Part shown: positions 5,748 to 9,524 of the stretch, one piece after another
How positions within the stretch are numbered: the stretch's first letter is position 1
How the letters are laid out: every line of letters begins with the position of its first letter
Assembly (NCBI GenBank): GCA_015257635.1
Contig: JABZJU010000011.1
Coordinates: 1-9,524 of the forward strand
Direction of reading: 5' to 3'
DNA length: 9,524 bases
Source of the DNA: Nanosynbacter sp.
Lineage (GTDB): Bacteria; Patescibacteriota; Saccharimonadia; Saccharimonadales; Saccharimonadaceae
Translations under genes and position numbers: made by a program
The notes under the pieces: generated by a model
What the model was told of the DNA's origin: nothing
The model's database searches: none
The model's input: the letters and a program-made list of their open reading frames with translations, nothing else

Positions 5748-5864
5748 GAATGTGATAAGCATGTTATTTGCCGATACATTATCCGAAACGGTAAGAGGGT
5801 TTACCCTAAAAAGGCTAAATACTTCTCGTTTTGTACGAAAAAAACTACCCTCGATCAAAAGTAG
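5727..5864 (+). CDS. 45-residue Cys-rich basic protein, possible zinc-binding
   Basis: Family not recognised. ATG 5727 has AAAGGA 8 bases upstream, the best ribosome site in this stretch. The protein has Cys4, Cys9, Cys15 and Cys36 plus His12 (CINPECDKHVIC, then a Lys/Arg-rich middle and YFSFCTKK), a layout like a small treble-clef or zinc ribbon, though the last knuckle has a single Cys rather than a CxxC. Net charge is strongly positive, fitting nucleic-acid binding; this is inference. It could be co-transcribed with the structured RNA upstream and ends inside a strong bidirectional terminator. Convergent with the 42-residue gene on the other strand. Confidence 0.55.
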   Translation: MQICINPECDKHVICRYIIRNGKRVYPKKAKYFSFCTKKTTLDQK

Positions 5865-5873
5865 TAGTTTTTT
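5838..5873 (+). terminator. Bidirectional Rho-independent terminator
   Basis: AAAAAACTAC (5839-5848) pairs with GTAGTTTTTT (5864-5873) over 10 bp around a 15-base loop. Read on the plus strand it ends in six T; read on the minus strand the stem is followed by seven T. It serves the Cys-rich gene on the plus strand, whose last codons lie inside it, and the 42-residue gene on the minus strand. Confidence 0.8.
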
Positions 5874-5883
5874 ATAGGATTAC

Positions 5884-5965
5884 AGAGTTTTAATAGATTA
5901 CTAGGGTCTATTAAAACTCTCATAGGTACCCGACGAATTTTCTGGTGTCAATGAGAGTTTTAATA
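5884..5965. repeat. Three copies of an AGAGTTTTAATA element forming alternative hairpins
   Basis: Copy 1 (5884-5897) is AGAGTTTTAATAGA. Copy 2 (5907-5923) is inverted and pairs perfectly with copy 1 over 14 bp (loop 9). Copy 3 (5951-5965) is direct and pairs perfectly with copy 2 over 15 bp (loop 27). The two hairpins cannot coexist. Copy 3 lies within, and copy 2 at the stop of, the 42-residue minus-strand gene. Confidence 0.75.
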
Positions 5966-6048
5966 TGTAAACGATCATCTTGGACGTTTTTATATTTATA
6001 TAATGTTTGTTGCCCACCTATTAATAGGTTTTTATTATTACTAACCAT
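5920..6048 (-). CDS. Small hypothetical protein, 42 residues
   Basis: No family recognised. ATG at 6048, TGA at 5920-5922. The protein begins MVSNNKNLLIGGQQ and continues with a mixed, basic, soluble-looking sequence ending RKFVGYL; no Cys, no membrane segment. Support comes from context: a strong minus-strand promoter ends 12 bases before the ATG, so the message would be nearly leaderless, and a terminator with seven T lies downstream at 5838-5873. Coding is less certain than transcription; the unit could instead be a non-coding RNA of about 215 bases. Confidence 0.4.
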   Translation of the reverse strand: MVSNNKNLLIGGQQTLYKYKNVQDDRLHIKTLIDTRKFVGYL

Positions 6049-6060
6049 AATACTACATGT

Positions 6061-6090
6061 ATTATATCACTCAAAGCATAAGCTTTTCAA
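6061..6090 (-). promoter_or_regulatory. Strong promoter for the minus-strand small gene
   Basis: On the minus strand: TTGAAA (6085-6090), 18 bases, TGA followed by perfect TATAAT (6061-6066), an extended -10. The start would be near 6054, six bases before the ATG at 6048. Confidence 0.6.
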
Positions 6091-6142
6091 GTATATTATA
6101 TTCCTATGTTTGTTTCGATAGTATAACTGCCACCTCTAGTTA

Positions 6143-6171
6143 TTGACAAATTAAAAGTAATGTGATATCAT
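6143..6171 (+). promoter_or_regulatory. Strong promoter of the 52-residue gene
   Basis: Perfect TTGACA (6143-6148), 17-base spacer and TATCAT (6166-6171) preceded by TGA (extended -10). The start would be near 6178, 30 bases before the ATG at 6208. It is divergent from the promoter at 6061-6090. Confidence 0.75.
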
Positions 6172-6207
6172 TTTAATGTATAGAAAATTAAAACAAAAAG
6201 GAATAAA

Positions 6208-6366
6208 ATGGCTGAAGAAAAAGATATTCACGGACTTGCCGAAGGCATATTGAGTCGAGACGATATGTCGGCGTTGACATATGTACTGCAACACGTGAAA
6301 GGATCTAGCCCAAGTTCGGCGACAAAATTAAGTCTGGAACTGGAAGAGCTTGACGAAACAGCGTAG
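6208..6366 (+). CDS. Small acidic hypothetical protein, 52 residues
   Basis: Family not recognised. ATG 6208 with AAGGA about 5 bases upstream and TAG at 6364-6366. The first half is a likely helix (DIHGLAEGILSRDDMSALTYVLQHV), followed by a Ser-rich turn (SSPSSATK) and an acidic end (LSLELEELDETA). No Cys, no membrane segment. It has one of the best promoters in the window and could be highly expressed. It precedes argS by 45 bases, but argS has its own -10, so the two may be transcribed separately or as readthrough. Confidence 0.65.
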   Translation: MAEEKDIHGLAEGILSRDDMSALTYVLQHVKGSSPSSATKLSLELEELDETA

Positions 6367-6398
6367 AGATTTAGCTAGATAATAGTCCACCTCTGTTG

Positions 6399-6404
6399 TA
6401 TACT
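6399..6404 (+). promoter_or_regulatory. -10 box of argS, leaderless start
   Basis: TATACT ends 7 bases before the argS ATG at 6412, placing the transcription start at or next to the A of the start codon. No Shine-Dalgarno precedes argS. The -35 region (around 6376-6381) is weak. Confidence 0.55.
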
Positions 6405-6411
6405 AGACAGT

Positions 6412-8043
6412 ATGGAACAGATTATTTCTCAAGTAGTGAAGCAACTTTTTGATCAAGATATATCGGTACAATTGACGCGTCCTGATCCGAAGTTTGGTGA
6501 CTTTGCTACAAATGTGGCGTTGCAATTGGCTAAGCCGCTAGGGAAGAATCCGCGTGAAATTGCGGAGATGATTGCTGAAAATCTGCGCAAGGAAGAAGAG
6601 TTTAGCGAAGTAAGCGTGGCTGGTCCAGGTTTTATCAATGTAAAACTGAGCGATCAATCCGTTCTAAATTCTTTGAAAAAAGAGCCAACGACGAAGCGCG
6701 CCGGTCAGACGGTTGTAATTGAAACCAATTGCCCGAATCCATTTAAGGCTATGCATATCGGACACGCTTTGAATGCGATTTTGGCGGACACGATGGCTAA
6801 TTTGTTGGCGGTTGATGGCGCAATTGTGCATCGAGTGAGTTATCACGGTGATGTCGGAACGCATGTTGGTAAAAGTATGTGGGCGATTTTGCGTGAGATT
6901 GACGGCGATGTGAATAAATTGAACGAAATCCCAGCTGATAAGCGAAATGAATTTATGAGTCGCATGTACGTTGAAGGTGCGCGTGCGGCGAAAGAATCTC
7001 CAGAGGCAAAGGCAGAAATTGATGAACTAGCCAAGCAATCATTCGTCCTGGATGATCCACTATATAAACAAGTTTACGAAATCTGTAAAAGTTGGAGTTT
7101 TGACGAAATTGACTCTAATGTTGGGCGACTTGGAAACGTGCCGATTGAGCGACGTTATGTTGAGAGCGAAACTGAAGAATTGGGAAAATCTTTGATTAAA
7201 GAGAAAACTCCAGAGGTGTTTACCAAATCTGACGGTGCGTATGTTTTTAAGGGTAGCAAATACGGCGCGTTCGATAACGTGTTTATTGGATCTCATGGCA
7301 ATGGTCTTTATGGGGCGCATGATATGGGATTGATTCAGTTGAAGTATAAGGATTATCCGAATTTGGACTTATCGATTACAGTAAACGGCGAGGAGCAAGC
7401 AGCATACTTCCGTGGCGTGATTGCGGCTAGTGAATTGTCGATTCCAACCTTGAAGGGAAAATTGTTTAATTACGCAACTGGCTTGGTCAAATTGACAACT
7501 GGGAAAATGAGTTCGCGAACGGGTGAGGTTGTTACAATTGGCTGGCTGTTTGACGAGTTTAAGAAAGCAATTGAAAATGCTGGCGGCAAACCAACTGACG
7601 ATGTGATTGCTGGCGCGCTTCGTTATCAATTCTTGAAAGTGAAGATCGGCGGTGACGTCATATTTGATATTAATGACGCGGTAAGTTTGACGGGAAATAC
7701 GGGAAGCTATTTGCAATACGCCCATGCTCGAGCGCGAGGTATTTTAGCTAAATCCGATAAAGAAATTGCTTTTCCGACAGAGTTGTTTGACGAAGATAAG
7801 ATGCTGGTCAGAAAGTTGAGTGAGTATGTGGACGTGGTTGACCGCGCTAAGGAGAGTTTGGAGCCTCATCACATTTGTACATATTTGTTTGAATTGGCGC
7901 AGGAATTTAATCGATATTACGAGAAAAATCAGGTTATTGGTAGTGACAAAGAAGCACATCGTGTAGGAATCGTGGCAATTTACGCTGACATTCTTAAGGC
8001 TGGACTGGCTATTTTAGGGATTATGGCACCAAATAAGATATAA
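6412..8043 (+). CDS. argS: Arginine--tRNA ligase
   Basis: Class I aminoacyl-tRNA synthetase that charges tRNA-Arg in the cytoplasm. 543 residues, within the usual range. An N-terminal domain (about 1-90) of the ArgRS tRNA-recognition type (FGDFATNVALQLAK) comes first. The catalytic core has the HIGH motif as HIGH at 115-118 (NPFKAMHIGHALN) and the KMSKS loop as KMSSR at 365-369. The C-terminal helical DALR-type anticodon-binding domain begins near 430 (GNTGSYLQYAHARARGI) and runs to the end. The start has no ribosome site, and a -10 box sits just upstream, so translation is probably leaderless. mscL follows 41 bases later on the same strand. Confidence 0.97.
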   Translation: MEQIISQVVKQLFDQDISVQLTRPDPKFGDFATNVALQLAKPLGKNPREIAEMIAENLRKEEEFSEVSVAGPGFINVKLSDQSVLNSLKKEPTTKRAGQTVVIETNCPNPFKAMHIGHALNAILADTMANLLAVDGAIVHRVSYHGDVGTHVGKSMWAILREIDGDVNKLNEIPADKRNEFMSRMYVEGARAAKESPEAKAEIDELAKQSFVLDDPLYKQVYEICKSWSFDEIDSNVGRLGNVPIERRYVESETEELGKSLIKEKTPEVFTKSDGAYVFKGSKYGAFDNVFIGSHGNGLYGAHDMGLIQLKYKDYPNLDLSITVNGEEQAAYFRGVIAASELSIPTLKGKLFNYATGLVKLTTGKMSSRTGEVVTIGWLFDEFKKAIENAGGKPTDDVIAGALRYQFLKVKIGGDVIFDINDAVSLTGNTGSYLQYAHARARGILAKSDKEIAFPTELFDEDKMLVRKLSEYVDVVDRAKESLEPHHICTYLFELAQEFNRYYEKNQVIGSDKEAHRVGIVAIYADILKAGLAILGIMAPNKI

Positions 8044-8048
8044 TATTC

Positions 8049-8069
8049 AATAATAAATAATAAATAATA
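8049..8069 (+). repeat. Three tandem 7-base repeats (AATAATA) before mscL
   Basis: Three perfect copies of AATAATA end one base before AAAGGAG, the mscL ribosome site. It gives an unstructured A/T-rich leader and could vary in copy number; no promoter is evident in it. Confidence 0.7.
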
Positions 8070-8084
8070 AAAGGAGAATTTATT

Positions 8085-8522
8085 ATGGTAAAACCTAGTA
8101 TCGATAAATCAGCTAAAAAGTTGGCTTCTAAGAGTGCTAAAGCGGCTACAAAAGTTACCGCCATCAAAGAAAAGAAAATAGTAAGTGCAGTTATAAAAGA
8201 CACCCATATGGGTGGGTTTGTAAATTTTATCCGTGAACAGGGTGTTGTCGGTTTGGCTGTAGGTTTGGCGATTGGTACCGCAGCTGGTGATACTGTGAAA
8301 AAATTGGTAACAGCATTTATTGATCCGCTAGTGCAGCTGGTTGTCGGTTCTCAGCAAGGGTTGCAGTCAGCTTCATTCACAGTTGAAGTTGCTGGACGTA
8401 AAGGTGAGTTTTTATACGGCGCATTTGTTAGCTCGTTAATCACGTTGATAGCCGTTGCATTTGTTGTATATGCAATAATTCACTTCTTGAAACTCGATAA
8501 ATTAGATAAGAAAAAAGATTAA
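8085..8522 (+). CDS. mscL: Large-conductance mechanosensitive channel, MscL family
   Basis: Pressure-relief channel in the cytoplasmic membrane, opened by membrane tension. 145 residues; ATG 8085 with AAGGAG 8 bases upstream. The core matches MscL: an amphipathic stretch GFVNFIREQ (44-52), then TM1 with the Gly/Ala-rich pore helix (53-83, VVGLAVGLAIGTAAGDTVKK...IDPLV), a short external loop and TM2 (about 108-131). Two departures: about 40 extra N-terminal residues, rich in Lys, Ala and Ser, and a C-terminus ending ten residues after TM2 (KLDKLDKKKD), without the cytoplasmic helical bundle of E. coli MscL. Met42 would give a normal N-terminus but lacks a ribosome site. It follows argS, likely co-transcribed, and converges on pyrH with a 4-base gap. 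Confidence 0.88.
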   Translation: MVKPSIDKSAKKLASKSAKAATKVTAIKEKKIVSAVIKDTHMGGFVNFIREQGVVGLAVGLAIGTAAGDTVKKLVTAFIDPLVQLVVGSQQGLQSASFTVEVAGRKGEFLYGAFVSSLITLIAVAFVVYAIIHFLKLDKLDKKKD

Positions 8523-8526
8523 AACC

Positions 8527-9229
8527 TTAACTAATAAGTGTGCCTACTGATTCTCCGCGGGTTGCGCGGAGAATATTTCCGTCTGTAAGCAAATCACAAA
8601 TTACAACTGGAATGTTCGTCCATTGCTAGTCCAATTGCCGCCTTATCCATAACGGCAATATTAGGATTTGTTAGGGCTTCTTGGTAAGATAAATGATCAA
8701 TTTTTACGGCGTCAGGGAATTTTATAGGATCTTTATCATAAACTCCGTCGACTTTTGTCGTTTTAACGACGGCATCACATTGCATTTCCAGTGCTAGATT
8801 TAATGCCGCAGTATCAGTAGTTAGAAATGGTCTGCCGGTGCCGCAGGCCACGATTACAATGCGGTTTTTCTTAATATGGCTAATGGCGCGTCGGAAAGTG
8901 TAGTGGTCGATAAATTGATTGACTTCAACCGTAGATAATGCGCGAGTTGGCAGTCCTGCGTCATTTAACACGTCAGCTAGAGCAATAGCATTCATTAGCG
9001 TAGAAAGCATGCCGATATTATGTGCGGAAACAGGTTGAATTCCGTGACCGATGATTTGATTACCGCGAACGTAATTGCCACCGCCAACCATAATTACAAT
9101 TTCAGCCCCGTCATCCATAGCTGGTCTAATTTGTTCAGCAATCCAGCGAGCACGTTTTGGGTCAAAGCCGCTGGCGAATTCGCCTTGAAGTTGTTCACCT
9201 GATAACTTGAGTAGGATGCGTTTTGTCAT
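8527..9229 (-). CDS. pyrH: UMP kinase, frameshifted near the C-terminus
   Basis: Phosphorylates UMP to UDP with ATP (pyrimidine nucleotide synthesis, amino acid kinase fold). ATG at 9229. Motifs: LLKLSGE (6-12), VGGGNYVRG (48-56), GTGRPFLTTDTAA (130-142) and KTTKVDGVYDKDP (155-167). The opening frame stops at 8594-8596 after 211 codons with unrelated EHSSCNL. Shifting frame at 8612-8617 restores a family-like end (NIPVVICDLL, then GNILRATRGESVGTLIS) with TAA at 8527-8529, giving about 234 residues, near the usual 235-241. The family has two residues between MD and IP here, which fits loss of two bases, for example AAAA to AA. Since pyrH is normally essential, an assembly error is likely; a real truncation or recoding is not excluded. 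Leaderless promoter upstream. Confidence 0.93.
8551..8573. repeat. GC-rich 9-bp hairpin within the pyrH 3' end, downstream of mscL
   Basis: TTCTCCGCG (8551-8559) pairs perfectly with CGCGGAGAA (8565-8573), loop GGTTG. On the plus strand it lies 28 bases after the mscL stop and is followed by TATTT, so it may help end the mscL transcript, while on the minus strand it encodes ILRATRGE of PyrH. The T-run is short. Confidence 0.5.
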
Positions 9230-9235
9230 GATTTT

Positions 9236-9264
9236 AGTTTAGCACGCCTTATGGAAGTGGTAAA
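9236..9264 (-). promoter_or_regulatory. pyrH promoter, leaderless start
   Basis: On the minus strand: TTTACC (9259-9264), 17 bases, TGC then TAAACT (9236-9241), an extended -10. The start site would fall at the A of the ATG at 9229. It shares its bases with the divergent orn promoter. Confidence 0.6.
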
Positions 9265-9266
9265 AT
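9238..9266 (+). promoter_or_regulatory. orn promoter, leaderless start
   Basis: TTTAGC (9238-9243, weak), 17 bases, TGG then TAAAAT (9261-9266), an extended -10. Only six bases separate it from the ATG at 9273, so the message is predicted to be leaderless. The -10 of each divergent gene overlaps the -35 of the other. Confidence 0.6.
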
Positions 9267-9272
9267 AGAGAT

Positions 9273-9524
9273 ATGAAAGCAAGTTTTAAGCCGAAAAAGA
9301 TTTTGTGGGTGGATTTGGAGATGACTGGACTAGATCCAGTGCGTGATGAGATTTTGGAAGTGGCGGCAATTGCGACGGATTGGAATTTTAAGGAAATTGC
9401 GACGTACGAAGGAATTGTGCGTCACGATTCGGAAAAGCTGGCTAAGCTGTTGGACCGAAATGCTGGTTTTTGGAATGAGCATCCGGAAGCGCGACGCGGG
9501 CTGGAGGAGCAGAATGAATCGGGC
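9273..9524 (+). CDS. orn: Oligoribonuclease, 3' end outside window
   Basis: 3'-5' exoribonuclease that degrades two- to five-base RNA fragments in the cytoplasm; DEDDh family. 84 codons from ATG 9273 are visible and open to the window edge. The Exo I motif is WVDLEMTGLDP (12-22), with the metal-binding Asp14 and Glu16, followed by RDEILEVAAIATDWNF, the typical Orn beginning. Family length is about 180, so roughly half is missing and the remaining DEDDh residues lie outside. No ribosome site; leaderless promoter shared head-to-head with pyrH. Confidence 0.93.
   Translation, partial: MKASFKPKKILWVDLEMTGLDPVRDEILEVAAIATDWNFKEIATYEGIVRHDSEKLAKLLDRNAGFWNEHPEARRGLEEQNESG

Noticed and set aside
5622..5858. 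78-codon minus-strand frame opposite the Cys-rich small gene
   Set aside because: No ribosome site or promoter at its start, it runs through the palindrome and shared terminator, and the plus-strand frame has a good Shine-Dalgarno.
5884..5965. CRISPR array or tracrRNA-like repeat (GTTTT...AAAAC outline)
   Set aside because: Only one full dyad; the third copy matches for 12-15 bases only, there is no regular spacing and no cas gene.
5968..5990. AAACG/CGTTT hairpin with T-run as a terminator
   Set aside because: Only five weak pairs with a large loop, inside the minus-strand small frame.
6016..6033. Palindrome ACCTATTAATAGGT followed by TTTT as a plus-strand terminator
   Set aside because: No plus-strand transcript is expected here, the loop is minimal, and it lies within the minus-strand small frame.
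1161..9524. Recoding of TGA as glycine (as in Gracilibacteria)
   Set aside because: Long genes contain no in-frame TGA; the TGA in pyrH follows a frameshift and reading through it does not restore PyrH.

Overview
The window is a moderately AT-rich bacterial chromosome segment carrying housekeeping genes: aerobic ribonucleotide reductase, ArgRS, UMP kinase, oligoribonuclease, MscL, a tRNA-Ser and an ABC ATPase. Stops seen are TAA, TAG and one TGA (in a minor small gene), and the long genes contain no in-frame TGA, so the standard bacterial code applies. The gene styles, the small or tail-less proteins and several apparently leaderless mRNAs suggest a Candidate Phyla Radiation bacterium, most likely Saccharibacteria (TM7). 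That assignment is inference from memory of the families, not from a search.

Layout. 1-725 (-): MacB/LolD-type ABC ATPase running off the left edge. 804-893 (+): tRNA-Ser(GGA) followed by a terminator. 1011-1160: nrdA promoter with two NrdR boxes and a terminator-like leader hairpin. 1161-4964: operon nrdA (GTG start), nrdB (class Ic-like, Phe at the radical-Tyr position) and a small split-barrel flavoprotein. 4957-5195: a second NrdR-box promoter driving a 57-residue protein ending in CxxC. 5196-6207: a complex 1-kb stretch with a 16-bp hairpin, a third NrdR-like box pair, a probable structured RNA, a 45-residue Cys-rich protein whose ribosome-binding site lies in a hairpin, a bidirectional terminator, three inverted/direct copies of one AT-rich element, and a convergent 42-residue gene on the minus strand. 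6208-6366: 52-residue acidic protein. 6412-8043: argS. 8085-8522: mscL. 8527-9229 (-): pyrH with a frameshift near the C-terminus. 9273-end (+): orn, cut by the window.

Main point. NrdA here has every active-site cysteine and the radical-path tyrosines, but stops without the C-terminal redox tail (the Cys pair that re-reduces the active site). The separate 57-residue protein, expressed from its own promoter with NrdR boxes placed exactly as at nrdA, consists of a short helical segment, an Ala/Pro linker and a terminal CDGCE. It looks like the missing tail encoded as a separate polypeptide: a split ribonucleotide reductase with an in-trans redox arm. A third NrdR-like promoter precedes the structured RNA, so the regulon may have at least three local members.
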